In this document: positions 54,308-64,000 of the stretch, piece by piece
Numbering within the stretch: the first letter of the stretch is position 1
How the letters are laid out: every line of letters begins with the position of its first letter
NCBI GenBank assembly: GCA_965213575.1
Contig: CBDBZN010000016.1
Span: forward strand, 1 to 64,000
DNA: 64,000 bases
From: JAUHXS01 sp965213575
Lineage (GTDB): Bacteria > Bacteroidota > Bacteroidia > Chitinophagales > JAUHXS01
Direction: 5' to 3'
Notes under the pieces: generated by a model
The model's database searches: none
What the model was told of the DNA's origin: nothing
What the model saw: only the letters and a program-made list of their open reading frames with translations
Translations under genes and position numbers: made by a program

Positions 54308-55768
54308 CTAACGGTTCTTTTTGATTAGTTCAGTCACTATCTTGCCCGAAATCAAAGCGGGGGGTACGCCCGGGCCGGGAACTGTTAACTGGCCTGTAAA
54401 ATAGAGATTTTTTACCTTTTTACTCTTTAATTTGGGCCTTAAAAAAGCTGTTTGCAATAAAATATTAGCTAATCCATAAGCATTCCCTTTATAAGAATTA
54501 TATTTTTCTATAAAATCATTTACGCAAAAGGATTTTTTAAATAATATTTTATCTGTTACTTTTTGGTTCGTTAAAGTTTCTAATCGTTTGATAATAATCT
54601 TAAAATATTGCTCTCTTAGCTCAGGAGTGTCTTCAATTCCCGGGGCAAGAGGAATTAAAAATGTGCCGGCTTCTTTTCCTTTGGGGATTAATGAAGCATC
54701 CGTTTTTCCCGGAAAACTCGCATAAAATAAAGGATTTTCCGGCCATTGGGGATGGTCGTATATTTCTTTGGCGTGTTTCTCAAAATCAGTATCAAAAAAC
54801 AAGGTGTGATGTTCTACATTTTTTAACGGTGCACTAAACCCTACATAAAATAAGAGAGAGGAAGGAGCAAAGGTCCTGCTTTTCCAATATTTTTCAGAGT
54901 AACCCTTATATTGTTTTGGAAATAATGTTTCAGTATGATGATAATCTGCTCCGCTGATCACTATATCAGCAGCATAACTACCTTTATTTGTCATTATATT
55001 TTTGACTTCGCTATTTGTAATATCGATTTTATTGGCCGGCTCATTAGTTTTAATGACTACACCCAGTTCTTTTGCTAACATTGCCATTCCTTTAGCCACT
55101 TCATGCATGCCTCCCATAGGGTGCCAGGTGCCCAAACCAAAATCTGCATAATTCATAAAATTATAAAAAGTAGGAGTATCAGAAGGCTTAGCGCCAAGGA
55201 AAAGCACAGGGAACTCTAATATTTTTCTGAGTTTAGGGCTTTGAATATTCTTTCTAATTTGCTTGTCAATTGTTGTAAAAAACTGTCCTATTCGTTTAAT
55301 AGTTGCCGGTGTAATTAGCTCAGTGATAGAAACGCCAGGCCGGTAGACTAAATCCTTAATCGCCAAATCATAATTAAACTTAGCTGATGCTATAAATTTT
55401 TTTAGATGTTTAGCACTTCCCGGCTCTTCTTGTTCAAAAATTTCATAAATGGCTTCCAAATTATCGGGGATAGTGATCGCATCATTTTTTCCGAAATAAA
55501 CTTTATAAGCGGGACTCAATTTTTTTATTTCATAATAATCGGAAGGTTTTTTATTAAAATCTGCAAAAAATCGTTCGAAAACATCAGGCATCCAATACCA
55601 AGTAGGGCCCATATCAAATGTAAAATCATCTTTTTTAAAAATAGCAGCACGGCCACCAATTGTATCGTTTTTTTCTAAAACAGTCACTTCGTACCCCAGC
55701 TTAGCCATATAGCAGGATGCTGCAAGAGAAGAAAAACCGGAGCCGATGATGATAACAGATTGAGCCAT
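54308..55768 (-). CDS. crtI: Phytoene desaturase
   Basis: FAD-dependent desaturase that turns phytoene into lycopene or a similar polyene. The 486-residue protein has the N-terminal dinucleotide fold VIIIGSGFSSLAASCYMAKLG with VLEKNDTIGGRA. It also has the family stretch MGPTWYWMPDVFERFF and the C-terminal FAD/carotenoid motif LYFTGQLTVPGPGVPPALISG. It is first gene of crtI-crtB. A consensus -7 box sits eight bases before its start. Later carotenoid genes (cyclase, hydroxylase) are not in the window. Confidence 0.93.
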   Translation of the reverse strand: MAQSVIIIGSGFSSLAASCYMAKLGYEVTVLEKNDTIGGRAAIFKKDDFTFDMGPTWYWMPDVFERFFADFNKKPSDYYEIKKLSPAYKVYFGKNDAITIPDNLEAIYEIFEQEEPGSAKHLKKFIASAKFNYDLAIKDLVYRPGVSITELITPATIKRIGQFFTTIDKQIRKNIQSPKLRKILEFPVLFLGAKPSDTPTFYNFMNYADFGLGTWHPMGGMHEVAKGMAMLAKELGVVIKTNEPANKIDITNSEVKNIMTNKGSYAADIVISGADYHHTETLFPKQYKGYSEKYWKSRTFAPSSLLFYVGFSAPLKNVEHHTLFFDTDFEKHAKEIYDHPQWPENPLFYASFPGKTDASLIPKGKEAGTFLIPLAPGIEDTPELREQYFKIIIKRLETLTNQKVTDKILFKKSFCVNDFIEKYNSYKGNAYGLANILLQTAFLRPKLKSKKVKNLYFTGQLTVPGPGVPPALISGKIVTELIKKNR

Positions 55769-55776
55769 GAATGTTA

Positions 55777-55784
55777 CAAAGATA
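55777..55784 (-). promoter_or_regulatory. -7 promoter box for crtI-crtB
   Basis: On the minus strand TATCTTTG matches the TAnnTTTG consensus and ends eight bases before the crtI ATG, so the message would have almost no leader. No TTG is present at the usual -33 distance. Confidence 0.5.
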
Positions 55785-55910
55785 TATAATCTTGTCGCTG
55801 TTATATACGATTCGCATCTTTAAACAGTTTTCAAACTATAAGAAAAGTATTTCTTATCTTAACCCTTATAAAGTTGAAAATTCTTCCGTCATCATCTTCT
55901 GTCAAAAACT

Positions 55911-57113
55911 ATGAATAAAAAAATTACTTTTAAAAATGCTCAAGGCCAAGAGTTGGTTGGTAAAATTGATCTTCCCTTAGGAAATCAGCCTAATCATTAT
56001 GCTATTTTCGCACATTGTTTTACTTGCACTAAAAACTTATCCGCAGTTAAAAATATTAGTAAAGCACTTACGCAGAACAATATTGCGGTTTTACGATTTG
56101 ATTTTACCGGCCTTGGAGAAAGTGATGGCGATTTTTCTGAGACAAATTTTTCTTCCAATGTGGAAGATCTGGAAGCTGCCTTTGATTTTTTAAAAGAGCA
56201 ATATCAAGCGCCTTCTATAATGATGGGCCATTCATTAGGAGGAACAGCCACTTTGTTGGCAGCTGCCAGGTTAGATGATGTTAAAGCTGTGGTTACTATC
56301 GGTTCTCCTTACGAACCGGATCATGTTAAAAAGCTATTTAAAAATTTAGAAGAGATTGATGCTAAAGGAGTAGCCGATGTTAATATAGGTGGCCGGCCAT
56401 TTAAAATAAAAAAGCAATTTGTAGATGACTTAGCATCCGTAAGTATGAAAGCCGTTATTTATAATTTAGAAAAAAGCTTGTTGATATTGCATTCTCCGCA
56501 AGACACGATCGTAGGTATTGAAAATGCAGCGGATATATATGATGCCGCACTCCATCCTAAAAGCTTTATTTCACTGGATGGAGCAGATCACTTATTGTCA
56601 AATAAAATAGATTCTTTATATGTAGGGAATATCATTGCCTCGTGGGCAGATCGCTATTTACCAAAGAATGAAGGAATAGATAGTGATGAAGATTTTTCGG
56701 TTCAAGCAGAAACAGGAGCTGACAGCTTTTTAACAAATATAAAAGCAGGGCGTCATCGCTTAATAGCTGATGAGCCGGAGTCTGCGGGCGGGTCTGATTT
56801 AGGGCCAAATCCTTATGAGTTGCTATTAGCTGGCTTAGGTGCTTGTACCGGCATGACCTTGCAAATGTATGCTAAAAGGAAAGAGTGGCCGTTAGAATCT
56901 GTTGATGTATCGCTAAAACACGACAAAATTCACGCAAAAGATTGTAAAGACTGTGAAGAAAAAACCGGCAAGATTGATCAAATAACAAGAGAAATAAAAA
57001 TTACGGGTGATTTATCTGCCGAACAAAGAGAAAAATTACTTGAGATTGCTGATAAGTGTCCGGTGCACCGTACGTTGGAAGGGGAGATCAAAGTAGTGAC
57101 TGAGTTGGCATAA
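55911..57113 (+). CDS. Alpha/beta hydrolase-OsmC fusion protein
   Basis: The 400-residue protein joins two domains. The alpha/beta hydrolase (about 1-250) has nucleophile Ser108 in MMGHSLGGTATLL, likely Asp198 in HSPQDTIVG and His227 in DGADHLLS. The OsmC/Ohr-like domain (about 265-400) has GPNPYELLLAGLGACTGMTL with Cys312 and ADKCPVHRTLEG with Cys383, the thiol pair used to reduce organic hydroperoxides. A CKDC pair (345-348) lies between them. This fusion is known in several phyla. It may hydrolyse an ester and then detoxify a peroxide, but the substrate is unknown. Confidence 0.92.
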   Translation: MNKKITFKNAQGQELVGKIDLPLGNQPNHYAIFAHCFTCTKNLSAVKNISKALTQNNIAVLRFDFTGLGESDGDFSETNFSSNVEDLEAAFDFLKEQYQAPSIMMGHSLGGTATLLAAARLDDVKAVVTIGSPYEPDHVKKLFKNLEEIDAKGVADVNIGGRPFKIKKQFVDDLASVSMKAVIYNLEKSLLILHSPQDTIVGIENAADIYDAALHPKSFISLDGADHLLSNKIDSLYVGNIIASWADRYLPKNEGIDSDEDFSVQAETGADSFLTNIKAGRHRLIADEPESAGGSDLGPNPYELLLAGLGACTGMTLQMYAKRKEWPLESVDVSLKHDKIHAKDCKDCEEKTGKIDQITREIKITGDLSAEQREKLLEIADKCPVHRTLEGEIKVVTELA

Positions 57114-57336
57114 GGTTTTTCAAATGTTTTTATGTTCTAGATGACTTAATTCCTCTTTAGCTATTTTAAAAGTATATTTTTAACTTATTGGAAACTAGTT
57201 AATTGTATCTTAAAGCCTATTAGTTGGGCTTCATAAAATTCCATAATTTATCTTTTCTTTTGCCTTTTTTATGTTTTAAATTGGGTTAACAATTATCCTA
57301 AATCAGGATTTATTCTTGTCATTTAATAATATAATT

Positions 57337-60239
57337 ATGAAACATTTAATTTTACTTCTTACCCTTACAGTTACTCTATTTGGTGGTTATGCTAATGATA
57401 TCCCTAACACAACTAAGCACCTTTCATTTATTGAAAACAAAGGTCAGGTAAAGGATATGAAAGGAAAGCCTGCTGATAATGTCATATATACTATATCAAC
57501 ACCTGATTTGGAGGCGTTTATTACCACCAAGGGTATTACCTACCTTTTTAAAGATATTATTTTAGATGAGCCTACTGCAAATGTATTCGCTCAAACATTT
57601 TCACCAGACTTGCCTCCAACCTCTCCTTCCGGAAGAATAAAAATGTATCGGTTAGATATGGATTTAAAAAAATGCATCTATACAAAAAAATAACGCGATA
57701 GGCATAGAAGAATCACAACAAGGGCATTTGAACTTTTTTTATCCCCATTGCCCTGAAGGAATTTATGGTGTAAAGTCTTATCACCAAGTCAAGATTAAAG
57801 AAGTATATCCTAATATTGACTGGGTGTTATATATTAATGAAAAGGGTGTTAAATATGATTTTGTGGTCAATCCAGGTGGAAATATAGATGATATCGTCCT
57901 CGCTTATAAAGGAGCGGATTTATTAATGGCTAATAAAGATGGTAGTATTACTGCTACCACTGTTATGGGCAACATAACAGAGCAACCCCCCATAAGTTTT
58001 CAAAATGCTCAATCTATCAATACTAGCTATTTACTATCAGAAAAAAAAGAAATTCAGTTCTATATATCAGATTATGATGCTGCTAAACCGTTAGTTATAG
58101 ACCCATATTTAGAATGGGGCACTATGTATGGAGGAAGCAGTACCGATCAATTTCATGATGCAGTAGTAGACGGGCATGACGATGTTATTACCACGGGTAC
58201 TTGTCAATCAATTGATTATCCCACATTTGATGCCGGAACTTTTATTGATGATGTAATTGGTGTAAGCAGTTTAGGATCTTGGGATATTATTATTACTAAA
58301 TTTAGTAATTCAGGCAAAATTTTGTGGTCTACTTATTACGGAGGGAGAAAAGATGATTCGGGCATAGCTTTAGATGTAGATTCAAAGGGAAATCTATTCA
58401 TAACCGGACGTACTAATTCTACAGATTTCCCGATAAAATCAGCAGGTGGAGTTCATTATTTTGACCCTATAAATATTGATGGTTCTTTAGATGCTAGACA
58501 AGAAATTTATCTATTAAAATTTACTAATGATGGACATTTATTATGGAGTACTTATTTCGGTGAAACAGGATATATTGCCGTTCGCCATTTAACCATAGAT
58601 AAAGAGGATAATGTTTACATAGTAGGGGGTACCGATGCTCATAACCTTCCTTTACTTCCTTCAGAAAGTGCTTACTTTGATCCTGTGCCTAAAGCATCAG
58701 GACATTTTAACATGGATGCATTTATAACTAAATTTAATAAAGATGGAGCATTAAGGTGGTCTACATACTATGGAGGGAGCAATCATGATATAATTCGTGC
58801 TTCAATTACAGATATGGATGGCAACTTGTTTATTATAGGAGAAACTGCTTCATCTGATTTTCCTCTTCAAAGGGGGGTTGGTGATAGTTATTTTGATGAT
58901 GTTATAGCTGGCGATTTAGATTTGTTTATCACAAAGTTTAACCCTCAAGGAATTATTGAATGGAGTACCTATATGGGTGGTGAATGGTATGATGGTTATG
59001 AAGAAATAGAGATTAACTCAAAAGGAGATTTATATATGGTTGGGTTTACTTTTTCTGCCACTTTCCCTATTTTAAATTCAGGAGGATATCTAGATGATGA
59101 ATTAGGAGAACCTAATGATATAATCATTACACGTTTTAATAATAATGGCAAACTTATATGGAGTACTTATATGGGTGGTGATGGAGAGTTTCCCACTGGT
59201 CAAGAAGCTTCAGGCTACACCAATATCACAATTGACTCAGAAGATCAAGTATATATATGTATTTGGACTACTTCTGAAAATATTATTAAAAAATTTCCTT
59301 GTACTTTTTATAAAGATAATACATTTGGAGTAGAAGGAACATCAGATCATTATATTGCACAGTTTTCACCAAATGATGAACTGGTATGGGCAACTTATTT
59401 TGGGTCAGATAGCAGTCAGGAACTTATGCACGCTATTGTTACAGACAGTTATGATAATATCTTTGTAGTAGGAGAAGCAAATACCCCTTCTTCAGGAGGT
59501 CCTTATAACGATCCTGGCAATGGTGCTTGGTATTCTAATACAGGTATGGAGGAGGGAATGATGCGTTTATTTCAAAATTCATACCTCAGCCTATCATTCC
59601 TATTACCAACAATGATACTTCTACTATTGACTCTGTATTTATATGTAGTGGAGATAGTATATTTCTATCAAATGATTGGCAGTTCACCCTGGGCATATAT
59701 TTACAAAGCAGGTGTAGACACTTGTGATAGTGCTCAATATGTCAATTTACAGATAAGCGAACCGGTAGCCAATATAGATGGAGATAGTGTCAAGTGTATG
59801 GGGGGAAATTTTAACACTTTCTGGAGCAAACTCAGATGATGGGAATAGTTATTTATGGAATAGTGATAATTTTAGCACAACTACTTTTGAAGTTGAAAAT
59901 GAAGGATTAATTACTTTAACAATTACCGACCAGCATGATTGTACAAATTCGGATAGTATTTACATTAAAGATAAAGTTTGCCAAGAAGTTTTTATTCCTA
60001 ACGCAGTTAACCTAAGTAAAAATTCAACTAACCCATATTTTAACGTCATCTCTCCCATCAGCACAGGTACTTTGAGAATATATGATCGCTATGGTAAGCT
60101 ATTGTATCACACCAATGATATTAATGCCCCTTGGTCTTGTATATATAATGGTCAGCGTATAAATAGAGGTGTTTATAATTATCAATTAACCTTATCGGAA
60201 AGCGACATTTATGTAGGTAATTTCACAGTAATAAATTAA
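57337..60239 (+). pseudogene. SBBP-repeat T9SS type B cargo protein, four single-base frameshifts
   Basis: When rejoined this is a protein of about 970 residues. The start is the ATG at 57337, giving signal peptide MKHLILLLTLTVTLFGGYA. Many SBBP beta-propeller repeats follow (motifs LWSTYYGG, DSKGNLFITGRTNSTDFP, FNNNGKLIWSTYMGG), then a short Ig-like module and a type B sorting domain (EVFIPNAVNLS to GNFTVIN). Breaks: one extra A in the A7 run at 57666-57672; one base missing near 59545, after which YGGGNDAFISKF and VFICSGDSIFLSNDWQ read in the other frame; one extra base near 59700; and one extra G in the G6 run at 59800-59805. After each correction the frame continues without loss. Two of the four lie in A7 or G6 runs. 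Sequence error or recent decay are both possible. Confidence 0.8.
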
Positions 60240-60246
60240 AAAAATC

Positions 60247-61097
60247 ATGAAACAAATAATACAATTTTTTTTAGGAAGCATTTTAATAATAGGTCTATTC
60301 TCTTTTAATACGAAAGCAGAGCGATTTATTATTTCTCCGGAAGAGGCATCTATCTGTGAAGGAGATTCTTGTCAGACATTTAGAGTCACAGATACTCAGG
60401 GGGGGGCAGCGCTTCAGATATTTATGAATATTCATGGTCTACCGGGGATACCACAGAAGAAATTTCATTTTGTATTGATGATGGTGTTAGTTTATCCGTG
60501 GAGGTTTGCAGAAGGCCCTATACTAGTGATACTTGTTACTTCGAAGGTGGTGATACTGTGGAGATCAATACTATTTTTAAACCTACGGAGGACTTTACAA
60601 TTCAAAATACTACCTGCCCTGATAGTTGTATAATATTGGAAGCTGCAGATGAGGGGATGTTTCATTCCTGGAATCCAACTACGGGATTAAATGATCCTTC
60701 AAGTCAAACTCCTATTGCCTGTCTAGATAGTTCTCAAATGTATGTAGTAACCTACTTTGTTGAACATTGTCAATTTACCGATTCATTTATGGTGAGTATC
60801 ATAGATTCGTGTAATAATGTTGCTAACACCTTCATCTCAGAAGCATTTGGGCAGAAATCAATCTCGGTGTTTCCTAATCCAGCTACAGATAGAATAGGCA
60901 TACAGTTAGATAGAGAAATGTATTCCGGAAAAATAAATATTATATCTACCTATGGCAAAATAGTAGAGGAAACTCCGTTTAATGGAAATACAAATAATCA
61001 AATTGATATTTCTCAATTGCCTATAGGGATGTATTATATTGTTGTTACTGATAGATATAGTTATCAGAGAAAATATTTGGCATTTACTAAGCAGTAG
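60247..61097 (+). pseudogene. T9SS type A cargo protein with frameshift in a G8 tract
   Basis: The ATG at 60247 gives a signal peptide (IIQFFLGSILIIGLFSFNTKA), then a short module with CEGDSCQTFRVTDTQ. The frame is lost in a run of eight G at 60399-60406. With nine G (or six) the reading continues GGSASDIYEYSWSTGDTTEE and VEVCRRPYTSDTCYFEGG. It then runs through NPTTGLNDPSSQTP to a type A sorting domain (VFPNPATDRIGIQ to YQRKYLAFTKQ). The whole would be about 283 residues. It starts seven bases after the SBBP gene. The G tract near the start of a surface protein could be a slippage switch, but other indels nearby make sequencing error likely. Confidence 0.75.
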
Positions 61098-61209
61098 ATT
61101 AAATAACTAATAGTATGCTTGAGAAATTTAAACACATACCTATACTCAAGTTTTTTGAACCACTCATTTAGCATCTATAAAAGATTAGAAAATTCTCACA
61201 AACTCAGAT

Positions 61210-64000
61210 TTGCAGCATACTTTCGCTTATTTAATATTTTTTACTCTATATATATCAAATACATACTGCCAAGAAATTTGCAATGACGGAATTGATAACA
61301 ATGAAAATGGTTTGATTGATTTCTATGATAGAGAATGCATAGAATCTGAAGATTGCAAAGATTTTTTTTATTCTACTCATTATGTTAGTGACTCAACATG
61401 CACCACTACTCCAACTTACGATGCTACCTTCCAACTGAAAGAACTGTGGAGGACTTCTCATGATTTTATAGTTCCACATTCTACTCCTTTGTGTGGGGAC
61501 ATTAATGGAGATGGAGTTACTGAAGTGTTTGTTTCATCCGGATTAATGCTTAATGGAAGAACAGGAGAAATTATTAAATCTAGTTCTGAATTTCTATTTG
61601 AACTGGCAATTGGAGATGTGGATGAGGATGGCTATGCAGAGTTTTATTCTTGGGAAGGCTATCAATTTATTGCTAGAGATCATAATTTCAATGTGTTATG
61701 GAAAAGCAACCTTCGATCAAGTGCTATTTTTCCAGCTTATGGAATAGCCAACTTTAATTATGATGATACTGCTGAAGTTTATAATTCAGATATTATAAGA
61801 AACGCAATAACTGGAGAGGTAGTAACTCAGTGTCCAGACTATCCATTATATGCCATGCCCATAGCGGCAGATGTTTTAGATAGCAGCGATACATGCCCTG
61901 ATTGTTCGGGCTTAGAACTCGTTGCTGCTAATAAGGTATACTCAATTGATGTTAAAAATAAAAAGGCCACCTTGAGAACACAAGCCCCTAGTCATTTACC
62001 TATTGGTTTAAATGCTATAGCAGATATAAATTTTGACGGCAAATTAGATATTATTGTAGGAGGAGTTATAAATACAAACTATATTGGGAGTGACGGCACC
62101 CTATATATATGGGATCCAAGAACAGAGCAACAATTGGGTCAACAGATGATTGAGTTTCCAATATTAAAATCTCAACCTAATGTTGGAAATTTTGATGCAG
62201 ATAGTTTGATAGAAATAGCTATAGGGGGTAAGGGTTTCTTTTCAGTTTGGAGTTACGACCCTACTTTAGATATGATAATTGAAAAATGGCGAGTATCTAC
62301 TGATGAGGGTTCTGGACGTGTAGGGAGTTCGGCATTTGATTTTAATTGTGATGGAATGTTAGATATTGTATACAGAGATGAAACTAATTTATATATCTTC
62401 AAAGGAGATGATGGTAATATTTTAGCGTCGTATCCTTGTTCATCCGGTACACGTTATGAAATGCCAATAGTAGCAGATGTTAATAATGATGGTAGTGCAG
62501 AAATAATATGTAATTGTGCAACTTCAATTACAAACTACTTAGACGGTTATACTATTGCATTAACTAATGAAAAAGGTAATTGGCCTCCTACACGACATGT
62601 ATTTAATCAAACTAACTATTTTGGAGTAAATATAAATGATGATCTCACTATTCCAAAACAACAACAGAACCATGCTCATCCCGACTTAGCACCTCTAAAT
62701 ACTTTTTTAAATCAACCTTCTCTATTTGATGAATTAGGTAATCGAATATGTAAAATAGGTTTACCTGACGCTAGTTTAACTATAGATACTATATGCTTAC
62801 CAACCGTCACACTTACTATTTGTAATGAAGATGAAAATGTCATTTTACCTGAAAATATTTCAATAGAATTGTTTATGGGAGATTCAATTCACGGAACATT
62901 GATAAAAAGCGTAAAGACAGATACAATAATCCTCCCGGAAGAATGTAGACAATTTACATTTGACATTCCTAATGAAGATTATATTTTATATGCCTATTTA
63001 GATGATACTACTAAAGAGTGCTTGAAAGATAATAATAAAAATAGTGCTACTATTTCCCTTATTAATGACTCCACTTCTATTACCGGATTAAATTCTTTTT
63101 ATTGCCCCGGAGATTCAGTTATTACGCTAACCGGTCATCCATCTGGTGGTGCATTCAGCGGAAACGGTATTAGTAATAACCAGTTTAATCGCGCTAATCT
63201 CATTCCAGGCTCATATATAATCGAATACACTTATGAAGATATGAACAGTTGTATTCGGACTATAGAAGATTCAACTATTATATATTCTACTTCGTTTGAG
63301 TTCCCTCCTGATCGCACTATATGTTTTGGCAGCTCAACAGTACTAGCTGCTAGTGGTGGAGAAAACTATCAATGGAAGCCAGATACCACGCTGAGTGACT
63401 TATCTAGCTCTAACCCATCAGCAGTGCCTAAAGAAACAACACCTTATATATTAACCATTACAGATTCAAATAGTTGTCAATTAACCGATACTATTTTAGT
63501 TGAGGTAGATTCTACAATAGAAATATACCTAGAAGATACTTTTATAGTTTTAGGAGGATGTATTAATCTTGAAAACATTTTTTCTTCAGAAAACATTATT
63601 GATATCCGACCGAATACTGAAACGATGGATGAAAAGCTCTGTCCAACCGCACTCACCTCCTATATCATCATTTTAGAAGACACAAATGGCTGTTTAAACA
63701 ATGTATTTATTAATATTGATGTTATTCCTGAACCTATTTTTAACATGCCAATGTCTTTTCTCCAAATGGAGATGGTATAAATGATGAGTTAGTATATTTT
63801 CAATCAGGGGTTAAAGAAATAGCTTATTTTAAAATTTATAATAGATGGGGTGAAGAGGTTTTCTCTACTGCCAAATTAAATCACTATTGGGATGGTAATT
63901 CTAATAATCAATTAAGCGAGATCGGAATGCATCATTATACTTTTAAAGCTATAGCTGAAAGCGGTCAAACCTTTTATAATGAAGGTAATATTTTATTGAT
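61210..64000 (+). pseudogene. FG-GAP/VCBS-repeat T9SS type B cargo protein, one frameshift, 3'-partial
   Basis: The likely start is TTG at 61210 (no in-frame ATG), giving a signal peptide ending NTYC and the common EICNDGIDNNENGLIDFYDREC opening. FG-GAP-type beta-propeller repeats with calcium-binding loops follow (DINGDGVTEVFV, DVDEDGYAEFY, DINFDGKLDII, DVNNDGSAEII; about 95-430), then Ig-like modules (about 500-820). One A is missing at about 63750. Restoring it turns the early stop into NVFSPNGDGINDELVYFQSG and IYNRWGEEVFST, the type B sorting domain. The frame then stays open to base 64000 at GNILLI, where such domains normally end within a few residues. Confidence 0.8.

Noticed and set aside
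57114..57315. Small RNA or tRNA in the 202-base spacer before the SBBP gene
   Set aside because: No cloverleaf, GC-rich stem or terminator could be found; it is plain AT-rich DNA.

Overview
The window is a gene-dense, AT-rich stretch from a member of the Bacteroidota. The evidence is a PorU/PorV type IX secretion (T9SS) pair, a GldA-GldF-GldG gliding-type ABC exporter, at least seven proteins with T9SS type A or type B C-terminal sorting domains, TAnnTTTG-type -7 promoter boxes, and a carotenoid crtI-crtB pair. MqnC points to menaquinone made by the futalosine route. Secretion, adhesin and carotenoid genes suit a free-living, gliding or surface-associated chemoheterotroph of the Saprospiria/Chitinophagia/Cytophagia kind. 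I cannot place it more closely. I saw no tRNA, rRNA, CRISPR array, transposase, integrase or phage gene.

Layout. 1-4.3 kb: porU (5' end outside the window, two frameshifts) and porV. 4.3-5.7 kb: an ALDH8-like aldehyde dehydrogenase that has lost its catalytic Cys. 5.9-12.4 kb: gyrB, an MltF-like lytic transglycosylase lipoprotein, a GT-C mannosyltransferase-like membrane protein, glyS. 12.5-17.1 kb: gldA-gldF-gldG, then a DUF4340 protein. 17.3-28.1 kb: a secreted beta-helix protein, an alpha/beta hydrolase, two exported amidohydrolase-family proteins, an orphan AAA ATPase, recX and an MFS exporter. 28.1-34.2 kb: a 3' remnant of an M1-type peptidase, a DPP-IV-like S9 peptidase, and a UvrD-like helicase-nuclease split by one frameshift. 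34.3-37.6 kb: mqnC, a bacilliredoxin, a PaaE-like reductase, dtd. 37.6-47.7 kb: two tandem paralogous giant T9SS type B cargo proteins. 47.8-53.2 kb: a YyaL-type thioredoxin-domain protein and a PQQ-sugar-dehydrogenase-like cargo, a TetR regulator with a perfect palindromic operator, and a DEAD-box helicase. 53.5-57.1 kb: crtI-crtB and an alpha/beta hydrolase-OsmC fusion. 57.3-64 kb: three more T9SS cargo genes, all broken by single-base indels.

How it fits together: PorU and PorV export and anchor T9SS cargo. The Gld ABC genes belong to the gliding/T9SS machinery of this phylum, and about 25 kb of the window encodes cargo. The rest is housekeeping (gyrase, GlyRS, DTD, RecX, helicases), peptide and envelope turnover, menaquinone and carotenoid synthesis.

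I saw no convincing new multi-gene system. The most useful oddities are the following: an aldehyde dehydrogenase with Tyr in place of the nucleophilic Cys; amidohydrolase domains without their HxH ligands beside an intact one; two intergenic elements with the same 15-16 bp inverted arms around unrelated loops of exactly 50 nt; tandem giant adhesins whose sorting domains are identical over 136 bp while the rest has diverged; and a set of single-base indels concentrated near both window edges, some in homopolymers, which look more like sequence errors than decay but include a G8 tract that could be phase variable.
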